NCBI RefSeq assembly: GCF_001544875.2
Contig: NZ_FCOA02000003.1
Coordinates: forward strand, 248,001 to 312,000
DNA: 64,000 bases
From: Caballeronia hypogeia
Lineage (GTDB): Bacteria > Pseudomonadota > Gammaproteobacteria > Burkholderiales > Burkholderiaceae
Reading direction: 5' to 3'
Both the position numbers and the translations under genes were made by a program. The notes beneath the pieces are model-generated. The model saw only the letters and a list, made by a program, of their open reading frames with translations, was not told where the DNA came from and did no database searches. Position 1 is the first letter of the stretch, and the number at the start of each line of letters is the position of its first letter. Below, piece by piece: positions 55,603 to 63,957 of the stretch.

Positions 55603-55890
55603 ATGCACATCACGTTCGCAGACGCAGCCCCTGTCTACGACGGCGACGATCTCGCCGTCCACTTTTCCGCTCTCGTCGACAGCGAGCCGGTCGTTTGCTC
55701 GATCACGGCCGAAGCGCTGGAAGACCATTTCGGCGCGAAGTCGTCGCGGGAGGACGACTTGCTCGTTGCGTTCGCGCACGGCACGGCGCGCATTCGCGCG
55801 GTATGCGCCGAAGCGCTCGACGAGAACGGCGGCCGCGCGGTCGTGCTGAGAAGCGGATTGTTTCGCGTCGCCGGCATGGAGCCGGAGTGA
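55603..55890 (+). CDS. DUF1488-like small protein
   Basis: A 95-residue protein resembling DUF1488: MHITFADAAPVYDGDDLAVHFSALVDSEPVVCSITAEALEDHFGA is typical. It is likely cytoplasmic and beta-rich at its start. The ATG at 55603 has GAGG 8 bases upstream and gives the usual family length. An alternative is the ATG at 55516, which overlaps the DUF4142 stop codon as ATGA and would add 29 low-complexity residues. Either way it is co-transcribed with DUF4142. Function is unknown. Confidence 0.8.
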   Translation: MHITFADAAPVYDGDDLAVHFSALVDSEPVVCSITAEALEDHFGAKSSREDDLLVAFAHGTARIRAVCAEALDENGGRAVVLRSGLFRVAGMEPE

Positions 55891-55959
55891 GCGCGCGCTG
55901 ACGGACGCGCACGCCGCGATCGACGAACCGGTTCAACCCAACGCCAACAAGGAGGAAAC

Positions 55960-56532
55960 ATGTCCCTGATCATTGCGGGCCGATTCCAGACCTTTCCCGC
56001 CGCGGAATCGGCAGCCCAGCGGCTCTTCGCGCGCGGCTTCGTGGAAGAAGACGTGACACTGTTCTTCGTCAATCCGAGCGGCCAGCACGCGCGCTATCCG
56101 GTCGGCGGCGACGTCGGCACCGACGCGGGCGCGAGCGGTGCGCCCAAGGGAGCCGGCAAGGGCGTGACGATCGGAGCGGTCGCGGGCGCAGTGGTGGGCG
56201 CGGCCGTGTTCGCGGTATTTCACGCACCGTTGCTCGTTTCGGTGATCGCGGCGGGCGTCGGCGCTTATGTGGGTTCGCTGATCGGCGCGATGTCGCATAC
56301 GAAGAAACCGCGCGTCGCCACCCAGGCCGAGGAGCCGATGCGCCACGCGGGCTTGCTGGTGGCCGTGCATGTATCGGCCGATTCGCAGGATCAGGCGGCG
56401 ACGATATTGCGCGAGGCTGGCGGCATGGATATCGAGCGCGCTTCGGGCCGTTGGAAACAGGGCCGCTGGAGCGATTTCGACCCGCTGCAGCCGCCGCATC
56501 CTGTGAACGAGTTCGCGCAATCGCGCGTGTGA
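55960..56532 (+). CDS. Glycine-zipper membrane protein of unknown function
   Basis: A 190-residue protein. The start LIIAGRFQTFPAAESAAQRLFARGFVEEDVTLFFVNPSGQH resembles proteins of the general-stress group that begin with a ferredoxin-like unit. A glycine-zipper membrane hairpin follows, GVTIGAVAGAVVGAAVFAV and VIAAGVGAYVGSLIGAM (about 68-112), and then a repeat of the first fold (GLLVAVHVSADSQDQAATILREAGGMDIERA). The ATG has a good AAGGAGG site. The role is unknown; relatives are tied to envelope stress, which is inference. Confidence 0.75.
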   Translation: MSLIIAGRFQTFPAAESAAQRLFARGFVEEDVTLFFVNPSGQHARYPVGGDVGTDAGASGAPKGAGKGVTIGAVAGAVVGAAVFAVFHAPLLVSVIAAGVGAYVGSLIGAMSHTKKPRVATQAEEPMRHAGLLVAVHVSADSQDQAATILREAGGMDIERASGRWKQGRWSDFDPLQPPHPVNEFAQSRV

Positions 56533-56577
56533 ACTTCCGCCGATGAAGAACGCCCGCGCACGCGGGCGCTCTGCGTT

Positions 56578-56844
56578 TCAGACCCAGAGCGCGTGATCGC
56601 GGGCCTGGCGCGTGGTGGCGCGCATGCAATCGGCGGGAAGAGCGGCGGGCAAACTGGCGGGCAGCAGCTCCGCCTTCGTTGCGCTGGCGACGGGCGATTC
56701 GCAGATGCGCCCATTGTTCGCGCCCGATGACGCCGCCGGTTGATCGGTGGAAACGCGCTGGCGCACATGCAAGGTAACCGCCGAGGCGACGATCGCCACG
56801 AATATCAGAAACTCGCGATTCGCGAGCTGATTGAAGAATTTCAC
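56578..56844 (-). CDS. Small single-span membrane protein
   Basis: An 88-residue protein with a likely membrane span (EFLIFVAIVASAVTLHV, about residues 11-27) and a soluble C-terminal tail. A GTG start at 56844 with a strong AGGAGA ribosome site decides the N-terminus; an upstream ATG at 56871 lacks one. The tail has two cysteines (RICES and ADCMR) that could pair in the periplasm. No family is recognised. It opposes the direction of its neighbours in the stress cluster. Confidence 0.65.
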   Translation of the reverse strand: MKFFNQLANREFLIFVAIVASAVTLHVRQRVSTDQPAASSGANNGRICESPVASATKAELLPASLPAALPADCMRATTRQARDHALWV

Positions 56845-57030
56845 GCTGTTCTCTCCTGTTGCCGTCGTCATGCGCGCATCTCGTGTCGGACACGCGCTGT
56901 GTAGTGCCGTGTTTGACAGCAAGACACATGCCGTGCGGTCGGGTTGCGGGCACGCCTCGTGCGCAATGAATCGCGAGCCGCAATCCCGCAGCTACGCAGT
57001 GGCAATGTCGAAACGAAAAGGAGGTGTTAC

Positions 57031-57483
57031 ATGAGCACGAATGTCGTATCGGTACTCAACGATCTCGTCGAAACCTCGAAGGACGGTGAAAAGGGTTTTC
57101 TGAAGGCGGCCGAGGACACGCGCGATCCGAGCCTCAAGCTGCTGTTTCAGAACCGCGCGCAGAAGTGCGCTGAAGGCGCGCGCGAATTGCAGGACGCGGT
57201 TACACATCTCGGCGGCAAGCCGGAAACCGGCGGCTCGATGACGGGCGCGCTGCATCGCGGCTGGGTCGATGTGAAGTCGGCCATGACCGGTCACAGCGAT
57301 CACGCGATTCTCGCCGAATGCGAGCGCGGCGAGGACGCGGCGAAGAAGAACTATCGCCAGGCGCTCGACAAGGAACTGCCCGCCGATGTCCGCGCGATCG
57401 TCGAACGCCAATATCAGGGCGTGCTCGAGAATCACGACCGTATTCGCGATCTGCGCGACCAGTACGCAGCCGCGAAGTCCTGA
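57031..57483 (+). CDS. PA2169-like four-helix protein (DUF2383)
   Basis: A 150-residue helical protein of the PA2169/DUF2383 type, a ferritin-like bundle. Matching parts are NDLVETSKDGEKGFLKAAEDTRDPSLKLLFQNRAQKCAEGARELQ and ILAECERGEDAAKKNYRQALDKELPADVRAIVERQYQGV. Acidic residues could hold metal, but the function is unknown. The ATG at 57031 has an almost perfect AAAAGGAGGTG ribosome site, so the protein is probably made in large amounts. The inverted repeat at 57528-57554 follows. Confidence 0.88.
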   Translation: MSTNVVSVLNDLVETSKDGEKGFLKAAEDTRDPSLKLLFQNRAQKCAEGARELQDAVTHLGGKPETGGSMTGALHRGWVDVKSAMTGHSDHAILAECERGEDAAKKNYRQALDKELPADVRAIVERQYQGVLENHDRIRDLRDQYAAAKS

Positions 57484-57527
57484 TTCGATGAAGCAGGCGG
57501 CCCCGCGTGTGCGGAGGCCGCCAAAAG

Positions 57528-57554
57528 CGAACGGCCGCGCAATGCGGCCGTTCG
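57528..57554 (+). terminator. Hairpin after the PA2169-like gene
   Basis: A perfect 11-bp stem CGAACGGCCGC with GCGGCCGTTCG and a 5-base loop, without a T run. It lies in the gap between converging genes. Confidence 0.6.
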
Positions 57555-57601
57555 TTCGTCAAGCGCGTAGCGACGCGCTACAGGGCTTATGCGGCTAACC
57601 C

Positions 57602-57823
57602 TTATTGCGGCTGGCCCTTGTCGTTGGTGCCCAGCGCCGAAGCAGCAGCGGCAGCGGATGCGCCCTTCTGCTTGTGCGCCTTGTTCTGCTGGTGCAGATA
57701 GGTGCCCTTCTGCTTCGTCGCCTGCGCGCCGCTGGCGGCTGCGTCGGAGGCTGCCTGCGCGAACGCCGTCGTCGAGAATGCCAGCGCGAGCGCGCCGATC
57801 AATGCCATCTTTTTCGTCTTCAT
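57602..57823 (-). CDS. Small secreted protein
   Basis: A 73-residue exported protein. The signal peptide MKTKKMALIGALALAFSTTAFAQA is followed by a short mature part rich in A, K, Q and S (TKQKGTYLHQQNKAHKQKGASAAAAA). A GGAGC site precedes the ATG at 57823. No family is recognised, but similar short proteins are common in Burkholderia. It is probably periplasmic. Confidence 0.7.
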   Translation of the reverse strand: MKTKKMALIGALALAFSTTAFAQAASDAAASGAQATKQKGTYLHQQNKAHKQKGASAAAAASALGTNDKGQPQ

Positions 57824-58129
57824 GAAGAGCTCCTTTTGTCCGGGACTCTGAAACGCCGGGCTATTGCACGTTCGCGAGCCGCCTGTGTAAGTAACGTCCT
57901 GAACGGTCGTACTCGCTATTTGAGTTTCGAAGTGCTGCGAGTGAAGCGACTTTAACGATGCGACTTGATGATGCGACTGAAGCAGGCGAGGCAGCAATGC
58001 CCTCATGCGCGAACCCGCGCTGTGCCCGACTCAGCGCCCTGGGCGCCTCGTCGAACCTAACGCGGGTCCGGACCTGCCGATTCTCAACCGCGGCCCGCCG
58101 AAGCGAGGCCGGGCATACGCACTATGCCA
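57824..58129. other. Intergenic region before the BON gene end
   Basis: No gene is supported between the small secreted protein and the BON-domain gene, which are both on the minus strand. It should carry the promoter of the small secreted protein; no clear hexamers were recognised. Confidence 0.4.
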
Positions 58130-58468
58130 TTACTTCGCGGCAATTTTAAGATGGTTCTTCACGGAAGCAACACCCGAGACGTTCGAGACGACATCTTCCG
58201 CGGCGGTCTTGTCTTCGGCCGACGGCACCGAGCCGGTCAGCGAAACAACGCCCGCGCGCGTCTTCACGTGGATATGCGTGGACTTCACGTTCTTCGCGCC
58301 GAGCAGCTCGGCCTTGACCTTGGTGGTGATCGCGCTGTCATCGACCTTCTGGCCCATCGACGTGTCGGCCTTTGTCGAAGACGCCGCCGTGGTTTGTGCG
58401 CCAACGTTCAGCGCGAACACGACACATGCGATGCCACCGGCTGCCTTCAGGATTTGAGTCGTCTTCAT
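58130..58468 (-). CDS. Periplasmic BON-domain protein
   Basis: A 112-residue exported protein with a single BON domain, as in OsmY-type proteins that bind membranes or help under osmotic stress. Signal peptide TTQILKAAGGIACVVFALNVGAQ ends near residue 25. The BON part is VDDSAITTKVKAELLGAKNVKSTHIHVKTRAGVVSLTGSVPSAEDKTAAEDVVSNVSGVASVKNHL, with the expected glycine positions. The ATG at 58468 removes the open frame to 58528. It diverges from rpoN across about 460 bases. Confidence 0.92.
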   Translation of the reverse strand: MKTTQILKAAGGIACVVFALNVGAQTTAASSTKADTSMGQKVDDSAITTKVKAELLGAKNVKSTHIHVKTRAGVVSLTGSVPSAEDKTAAEDVVSNVSGVASVKNHLKIAAK

Positions 58469-58926
58469 GGCAATACTCCCATTTTTTCGATTCTGGTCTT
58501 GCACGCCCCGCGTAGCGACTGTTCCCATGTGCGAGGCGGCTCTTTGTCACGTTCGCGCCGTAGCACGCGAAACGTCCCTTCCCACCCGCAACTTGCGTGC
58601 CGCCCCGCTCGTCATGGCGATCCGCTCGCTTTCCGCGCGCCGCGTGAAACGCGTTCGTGCGCTTCCAGACAAATCTTCGACGTTACTCCGAGCAGCCGTC
58701 GGCACGCACTCCCCGCGCGGCGGGAACGTCCCGCGAAACGCGCGGCGCTTTTGTCTGAGCGCGTGTAAAAACTGCGTAAAAGAGGCCAGCGAAAGACGCA
58801 AAAAGAATGCAGCGACAAGGGAAAAACGCTGTCGCGGCGCGCGTTTGCCGGACAATGGCACGAATGCTGCTTTATTCCCTCGCAAACCTGCCCATCACGT
58901 CCAGAACAATCGAGGATTAGCAAGCA
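58469..58926. other. Intergenic region between the BON gene and rpoN
   Basis: No gene is supported. It carries the -24/-12 element at 58856-58871 before rpoN and should hold the promoter of the BON gene. Confidence 0.5.
58856..58871 (+). promoter_or_regulatory. rpoN: Sigma-54 type -24/-12 promoter before rpoN
   Basis: TGGCACG, 4 bases, CTGCT: the GG at 58857-58858 and GC at 58869-58870 are 10 bases apart, as required. Only the first base of the -12 TTGC is different. The transcript would start near 58882, about 45 bases before the rpoN ATG, which suggests autoregulation. No activator site was recognised. Confidence 0.65.
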
Positions 58927-60414
58927 ATGCCGCCTACACTCGAACTCCGCGCGAAGCAAAGCCTCGCACTCACGCCGCGTCTTCAGCAGTCGGTCCGTCT
59001 ACTGCAACTCTCATCGCTGGAGTTTCAACAGGAACTGCGAAACGCGCTCGACACCAACCCCTTTCTCGAATACGACGAGTCGCAGACCGAGGACAACGCG
59101 CTCGGCGCGGACAATGGCAGCTCGATGACCGACTCGACCTTGTCGACGGCCACCGACACCACGTCCGAAGCGCCGCTCTCGACCGAAACCGGCATGGAGA
59201 GCGAAGCGTCCGCCGACACCAGTTCGCGCGACGACAACGTGAGCGAATTCTCCTCCGATCCGTTCGGCCGCGGCGCGTCGCGCAACAACGGCGACGGCGA
59301 GGGCTCAGATCCCGCCGACTGGGTGCGTATCGAACCGTCGCTGCACGAGACGCTGCACGACGCATTGCGCCTCTATCAATTGAACGAACGTGACCGCGCG
59401 GTCGCGCAACTCATCATCGAGGCGCTCGACGACGACGGCTATCTGCGCCAGGAGTTGAGCGAGCTTGCGGCCGTCGTCGAGATCGAGCCCGCGATCGGCG
59501 AGGATGAACTGAGCATCGCGCTCAAGCTCGTGCAGTCGCTCGACAAGCCGGGCGTCGGCGCGCGCAACCTGTCCGAATGTCTGACGCTGCAACTCGACGC
59601 TCTCGACGCAGAGATCCCCGGCCGCGAGGTCGCGCGCGAGATCGTCGCGCATCATCTGGAGCGCCTCGCGCGGCGCGAGCAGGCCGAACTGCAGAAGAAG
59701 ATCGGCTGCAGCGCCGATGAGTTGCGCATCGCCTGCGCCCTCGTGCGCCGTCTCGATCCGAAGCCGGGCGAGAACTACGGCCAGAGCGAGGACAACTACG
59801 TGGTGCCGGACGTCATCGTGCGTCAGGTCAAGAAGAGCTGGGTCGTGACGATCAACCCCGCCGTGCTGCCGCGCGCGCGCATCCACCGCATGTACGCGGA
59901 ACTGTTCGCGCAGTCGGCGGGTGCGAGCCGCTCGCCGCTCGCGCAGCAGTTGCAGGAAGCGCGCTGGCTGATCCGCAATGCGCAGCAGCGCTTCACGACG
60001 ATCCAGCGCGTGGCCGAGTGCATCGTCTCGCATCAGAAGGCATTCTTCGACTATGGCGAGATCGCGCTGAAGCCGCTCGTGCTGCGCGATGTCGCAGACG
60101 AGCTCGGCCTGCACGAATCGACCATCTCGCGTGCGACGGGCAACAAATACATGGCGACGCCGCGCGGTATCTTCGAGTTCAAGCACTTCTTCCCGCGCGA
60201 GCTTTCGACGGAGTCCGGCGGCACCTGCTCGGCCGCGGCCGTGCGCGCGCTGCTCAAGGAAATGATCGCGAAGGAGAACACCCGCGATCCGCTGTCGGAC
60301 GTGAGTCTGGCGAAGATGCTCGCGGACCAGGGCGTGATCGTCGCGCGTCGGACGGTGGCGAAGTATCGCCATCTGATGAAGGTGCCGCCCGCGGAATTGC
60401 GTCGTCAGGCGTGA
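58927..60414 (+). CDS. rpoN: RNA polymerase sigma-54 factor
   Basis: A 495-residue sigma-54. Region I starts LELRAKQSLALTPRLQQSVRLLQLSSLEFQQEL, followed by a long acidic, S/T-rich region II (about 45-125). The core-binding part follows, then the DNA-binding part with the helix-turn-helix DVADELGLHESTISRATGNKY. The C-terminal RpoN box is ARRTVAKYR. It directs RNA polymerase to -24/-12 promoters that need an activator, for nitrogen, motility and other genes. It is not flanked by lptB, hpf or ptsN as the main rpoN usually is, so it may be a second copy. A strong terminator follows. Confidence 0.96.
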   Translation: MPPTLELRAKQSLALTPRLQQSVRLLQLSSLEFQQELRNALDTNPFLEYDESQTEDNALGADNGSSMTDSTLSTATDTTSEAPLSTETGMESEASADTSSRDDNVSEFSSDPFGRGASRNNGDGEGSDPADWVRIEPSLHETLHDALRLYQLNERDRAVAQLIIEALDDDGYLRQELSELAAVVEIEPAIGEDELSIALKLVQSLDKPGVGARNLSECLTLQLDALDAEIPGREVAREIVAHHLERLARREQAELQKKIGCSADELRIACALVRRLDPKPGENYGQSEDNYVVPDVIVRQVKKSWVVTINPAVLPRARIHRMYAELFAQSAGASRSPLAQQLQEARWLIRNAQQRFTTIQRVAECIVSHQKAFFDYGEIALKPLVLRDVADELGLHESTISRATGNKYMATPRGIFEFKHFFPRELSTESGGTCSAAAVRALLKEMIAKENTRDPLSDVSLAKMLADQGVIVARRTVAKYRHLMKVPPAELRRQA

Positions 60415-60498
60415 AGCCGCGAGACTGATTTCTCGCTCTCAAGCGTTCGGCGACGACCCGGTCAAGCGAGGCGCCTGAACGACAGGAGCGTAGGCGAC

Positions 60499-60528
60499 AG
60501 GCCGTCCGTTCGCGGACGGCCTTTTTTT
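60499..60528 (+). terminator. Rho-independent terminator after rpoN
   Basis: A perfect 10-bp stem AGGCCGTCCG with CGGACGGCCT, a stable TTCG tetraloop, and a run of seven T. Confidence 0.95.
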
Positions 60529-60558
60529 GCGCGCGATATCCGTGGATGGGTCTGGCGT

Positions 60559-61467
60559 TCAGCGCCAGCCCGACGCGCGGTGCGTGCGCTTTCTCGCCGC
60601 CGTCGCCGCGAGTTCCGCGCCCAGCAGGAACACCGCCGCCGAGTAGTAGAGCCACATGAGGATGATCGCGAGCGACCCCGCCGCGCCGAACATGTTCGCC
60701 GTGCCCGCGTGGTTCAGATAGAACGCGAACAGCCGCTTGCCGGCCTCGAACAGCATCGCGGCCGCCGCCGCGCCGAGCGCGGCGTCGCGCCACAGCATGC
60801 GCGTGGTCGGCAGGAACTTGAGCAGCACGCTGAACGCGATCATCAGCACACCGAGCGATATCACGCGCCGCGTGAGCCCCGAGAGCACCACGAACGGACT
60901 GCCGTCGCCGAGCACCCAGTGGCCGAGAACTTCGACAAGCGCGTCGGCCACCAGCAGCGCGGCCACCAGAAGACCCGAGCCGACGACCAGACCGAACGAC
61001 ATCACCCGCACGCGCAGCAGCGTGACGATGCTCTCGCGCGTGCTGACGGCGGGCGTCGGCCAGATCACGTTCAGCGCGCTGTGAAGCGAAGAAAACGTCG
61101 CCGATGCGCCGATCAGCACGCCCGCCACCGAGACGATCGCAGTGCTGCGCGCGATATCCGCGTGCCACGCGTTCGCGACGATCGCCTCCAGCGCATGCGC
61201 CGCATCCACGCCGACGACGCCGCTGATTTCAGCGAAGAGGCGCCCCTGCACGGCGTCGGCGCCGAAGAACACGCTCGCCACGGCGATCACGATGACGAGT
61301 GTCGGCGCGAGCGAAAACGCCGCGAAGAATGCGATCGCGGCCGAAAACATCAGGCAGTGATCCTGGGTCCATTGCGTGACCGGATCGACGATCCACGAGA
61401 GCCAGCCGAAACGCGACGTGCGTCCCGAGGCGATCGGTGCGGTTTCGGAAGGAACGTCCTGGTCCAT
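60559..61467 (-). CDS. YihY/BrkB-family inner-membrane protein
   Basis: A 302-residue YihY/BrkB-type membrane protein with about six hydrophobic segments. CLMFSAAIAFFAAFSLAPTLVIVIAVASVFFG is typical of the start, and GSLAIILMWLYYSAAVFLLGAELAA of the end. The family was once tied to serum resistance or to ribonuclease BN by mistake; its function is not established. Start at 61467 with no strong ribosome site. It converges on rpoN. Confidence 0.88.
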   Translation of the reverse strand: MDQDVPSETAPIASGRTSRFGWLSWIVDPVTQWTQDHCLMFSAAIAFFAAFSLAPTLVIVIAVASVFFGADAVQGRLFAEISGVVGVDAAHALEAIVANAWHADIARSTAIVSVAGVLIGASATFSSLHSALNVIWPTPAVSTRESIVTLLRVRVMSFGLVVGSGLLVAALLVADALVEVLGHWVLGDGSPFVVLSGLTRRVISLGVLMIAFSVLLKFLPTTRMLWRDAALGAAAAAMLFEAGKRLFAFYLNHAGTANMFGAAGSLAIILMWLYYSAAVFLLGAELAATAARKRTHRASGWR

Positions 61468-61536
61468 CGGCTGAGGGCGTGCGCGCAGCGAAAAGAGTCA
61501 ACGGACGATGTTAGCCCCGCAGTGCGTTGCGCGTGT

Positions 61537-61572
61537 AAAAAGCGGCGCGCTCCGCGTGGAACGCGCCGCTTT
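61537..61572 (-). terminator. Terminator after the acidic hypothetical protein
   Basis: An 11-bp stem AAAGCGGCGCG with CGCGCCGCTTT (61539-61549 and 61562-61572), with TTTTTA following on the minus strand. Confidence 0.88.
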
Positions 61573-61598
61573 CGGGCTGCTTTGCGCCGCGAGTCGGA

Positions 61599-61943
61599 TT
61601 ACGGCTGCTCGTCGTCCGGATCGGCGTCCTCGTCGGCCAGGTCCCGGGTGATGCCTTCGACTTCATCGGGAAGAATGTCGGCATCGGTTTCGAGATTGTT
61701 GTCGCCATCCGCCGACGCCGCTTCGCCCGTGCCATAGCGGTCCGTGTCGCTGTTCAGCTCGGCCTCGGACTGCCCGAGCGCGTGGGCGTCGAGTTCGTCC
61801 TCGATTTCCCCCGGATAGCGCTTTTCCCCCTGCACGTCCGAGCCGCTGTCGGACGAATCGCTGGGTCCAAGCGCGCCGGTGCCGTGTCCCTTGCCGTATT
61901 CCACGCCGTCGTCTTCGGGCGGGTTCAGTGTGCTTCCGCTCAT
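61599..61943 (-). CDS. Acidic hypothetical protein
   Basis: A 114-residue, strongly acidic protein without hydrophobic segments, rich in D, E, G and S (EYGKGHGTGALGPSDSSDSGSD, DGDNNLETDADILPDEVEG). It is likely disordered. Two ATGs follow each other; the second, at 61943, has the better distance to the AAGGAGG site, so I chose it. Similar proteins occur in Burkholderia relatives without known function. It has its own terminator. Confidence 0.72.
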   Translation of the reverse strand: MSGSTLNPPEDDGVEYGKGHGTGALGPSDSSDSGSDVQGEKRYPGEIEDELDAHALGQSEAELNSDTDRYGTGEAASADGDNNLETDADILPDEVEGITRDLADEDADPDDEQP

Positions 61944-62014
61944 CATTGACCTCCTTCGATCGTGTCCCTGACGAACCCGCAAGTCCCATTCCGCGAACGA
62001 AGCGCCCGCACACG

Positions 62015-62047
62015 AAAAAGCCCCGCGCTTCTCGCGAAGCGCGGGGC
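62015..62047 (-). terminator. Terminator after otsA
   Basis: A perfect 12-bp stem GCCCCGCGCTTC with GAAGCGCGGGGC and a TCGC loop, with TTTTT on the minus strand. Confidence 0.93.
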
Positions 62048-62076
62048 CGTCAATGCAAGACAATTTTCTGCGCGGA

Positions 62077-63531
62077 TCAGGCTTTCGCCGCCGGACGCTT
62101 CGCCTCGGTCGCGCCCTGCCTTACCGTCTTGACGGTCTTTTCCGTGACGGACGTAGCCGTCGCGACGCTGCGCAGATCCGACAGGAACGAATCGCGCCAC
62201 ACGGAAAGATTGTTCTCGCGCAGCGGCACCATCATGTCTGCGTGGCGCGCCTGACGCTCGGCGAGCGGCATCGACAATGCGCGCTCCAGCGCCTCCGACA
62301 TCTGCGACAGATCGAACGGATTGACCACCAGCGCACCCGGCAGCTGATCCGCCGCGCCCGCGAACTGCGACAGCACGAGCGCGCCCGGATCGGCCGGGTC
62401 CTGCGACGCGACGTATTCCTTCGCGACCAGATTCATGCCGTCACGCAGCGGCGTCACATAGCCGACTTGGGAAAGGCGGAACAGCGCCATCAGCAGATTG
62501 CGTTCGTACTTGCGGTTGAGATACTGGATCGGCGTCCAGTCGAGCTGCGCGAAGCGCCCGTTGATGCGTCCGGCCTCGCCCTCCAGATTCTGACGGATGC
62601 GCTGATAGGTCTGCACGTCCGAGCGTGTCGGCGGCGCGATCTGCACGAGCGACACGCGGCCATGCCAGCCCGGCGCGTTCAGAAGCAGCCGCTCGAAAGC
62701 CTGGAAGCGCTCGACGAGTCCCTTCGAATAATCGAGGCGGTCCACGCTCATGATGAGCTTGCGGCCGCGCATGCTGTCGCGCAGGCTCTTGACCTGCTTG
62801 CGGTTGGCGAATTGCTCGGCGGCCTTGGCGATGGCGTCCGGATAGATGCCGATCGGATACGCGCCGACCTTGAGCATGCGGCCGAAGGCCTGCAACATTC
62901 CGTCGTCGTCGTTGAAGTGGCCGCGCCCCGTGCGCTCCACATAGTCGATGAACGACTGCTTGTCGGCGTCCGTCTGAAAGCCGACGACGTCGTACTGGCA
63001 CATCGCCGCGATCAGTTCCTCGTGCGGCGGCACGGTGCGCATCATCTCCGGCACCGGAAACGGAATATGCAGGAAGAAGCCGATCGGATTCGCGACGCCT
63101 AGCTTGCGCAGCTCCTGCGCGAACGGGAGCATGTGATAGTCGTGCACCCAGATGATGTCGTCGGGCTTGAGGAACGTCTTCAGCTTCGTCGCGAGATTCG
63201 CGTTGACGCGCATATAACCCGCGTACTCCTCGCGATCGAAGCGCGAGAGGTCGTTGCGATAGTGAAACGTCGGCCACAGCGTGGCGTTCGAGAAACCCCG
63301 GTAGTACTGGTCGTAATCGCGGCGTGTGAGCCCGACCGTCGCGTAGGTCACCTTGCCGCCCTTCTCCACGACAGGAGCGCCCGCCTCGCCGACGATCTCC
63401 CCGCTCCATCCGAACCACACGCCCCCAGTCTCCTTGAGCGCGTCCAGAACGCCGATGGCCAGGCCGCCTGCGCTCGGCTTGCCTTCCTGGATCGGCGCGA
63501 CGCGATTCGATACCACGATCAATCTGCTCAT
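62077..63531 (-). CDS. otsA: Trehalose-6-phosphate synthase
   Basis: A 484-residue GT20 glycosyltransferase that joins glucose from UDP-glucose to glucose-6-phosphate, making trehalose-6-phosphate for osmotic and desiccation protection. The start SRLIVVSNRVAP, GGLAIGVLDALKETGGVWFGWSGE, the middle WVHDYHMLPFAQELR and the loop SVDRLDYSKGLVERF are diagnostic. No phosphatase otsB lies beside it in this window. Upstream (63532-63660) is an AT-rich leader with a 7-bp inverted repeat that could bind a regulator. A good terminator lies downstream. Confidence 0.96.
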   Translation of the reverse strand: MSRLIVVSNRVAPIQEGKPSAGGLAIGVLDALKETGGVWFGWSGEIVGEAGAPVVEKGGKVTYATVGLTRRDYDQYYRGFSNATLWPTFHYRNDLSRFDREEYAGYMRVNANLATKLKTFLKPDDIIWVHDYHMLPFAQELRKLGVANPIGFFLHIPFPVPEMMRTVPPHEELIAAMCQYDVVGFQTDADKQSFIDYVERTGRGHFNDDDGMLQAFGRMLKVGAYPIGIYPDAIAKAAEQFANRKQVKSLRDSMRGRKLIMSVDRLDYSKGLVERFQAFERLLLNAPGWHGRVSLVQIAPPTRSDVQTYQRIRQNLEGEAGRINGRFAQLDWTPIQYLNRKYERNLLMALFRLSQVGYVTPLRDGMNLVAKEYVASQDPADPGALVLSQFAGAADQLPGALVVNPFDLSQMSEALERALSMPLAERQARHADMMVPLRENNLSVWRDSFLSDLRSVATATSVTEKTVKTVRQGATEAKRPAAKA

Positions 63532-63555
63532 TACAGCATCACCTCATCAGTTGTC

Positions 63556-63591
63556 GTTGCATGCTCGAATTGGCGATTAAGGGTATGCAAC
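63556..63591. promoter_or_regulatory. Inverted repeat upstream of otsA
   Basis: GTTGCAT (63556-63562) and ATGCAAC (63585-63591) form a 7-bp inverted repeat in an AT-rich leader, 25 bases from the otsA ATG. It could be an operator or a loop in the leader. Confidence 0.4.
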
Positions 63592-63652
63592 ATCTGTGCC
63601 TTTCTACTGATTTTGGTAAATAAATATTTGTATGGAGATGTTACGGACGAAC

Positions 63653-63680
63653 GAAAACACGCGACGCGCGGGCGTCGCGT
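63653..63680 (-). terminator. Probable terminator of the small charged protein gene
   Basis: A 9-bp stem ACGCGACGC with GCGTCGCGT (63659-63667 and 63672-63680), followed on the minus strand by GTTTTCG. Confidence 0.7.
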
Positions 63681-63720
63681 AGAAGTTTTCTTTTTATGCC
63701 GGATCGCGGACCAGCCGAAG

Positions 63721-63957
63721 TCACGAGTCCTGCTCGGAACCCAGGTCGCGCTGATATTCGATTCCCTCGCGCCGCACACCGCCCTGGTTATGCTCGCCAT
63801 CGGGCGGAGTGCCAGGCGCGGGGCGGTTCTGGCCGGCGGGATCGTGGTCCGCGGGCGGCGCGGACGCGCTCTGCGCACCGGCGGCCTTGGCGGCTTCGGC
63901 GCGCGCTTCGCGCTTGGAGGAATGACGCGCGGAGCGTCGAAGTGCGGGGTGCCTCAT
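63721..63957 (-). CDS. Small charged hypothetical protein
   Basis: A 78-residue protein with a basic start (RHPALRRSARHSSKREARAEAAKAAG) and a polar, proline-rich tail (DHDPAGQNRPAPGTPPDGEH). It is probably disordered and cytoplasmic. A GGAGG ribosome site precedes the ATG at 63957, which supports it. It occurs next to otsA, but any functional tie is unknown. No domain is recognised. Confidence 0.65.
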   Translation of the reverse strand: MRHPALRRSARHSSKREARAEAAKAAGAQSASAPPADHDPAGQNRPAPGTPPDGEHNQGGVRREGIEYQRDLGSEQDS

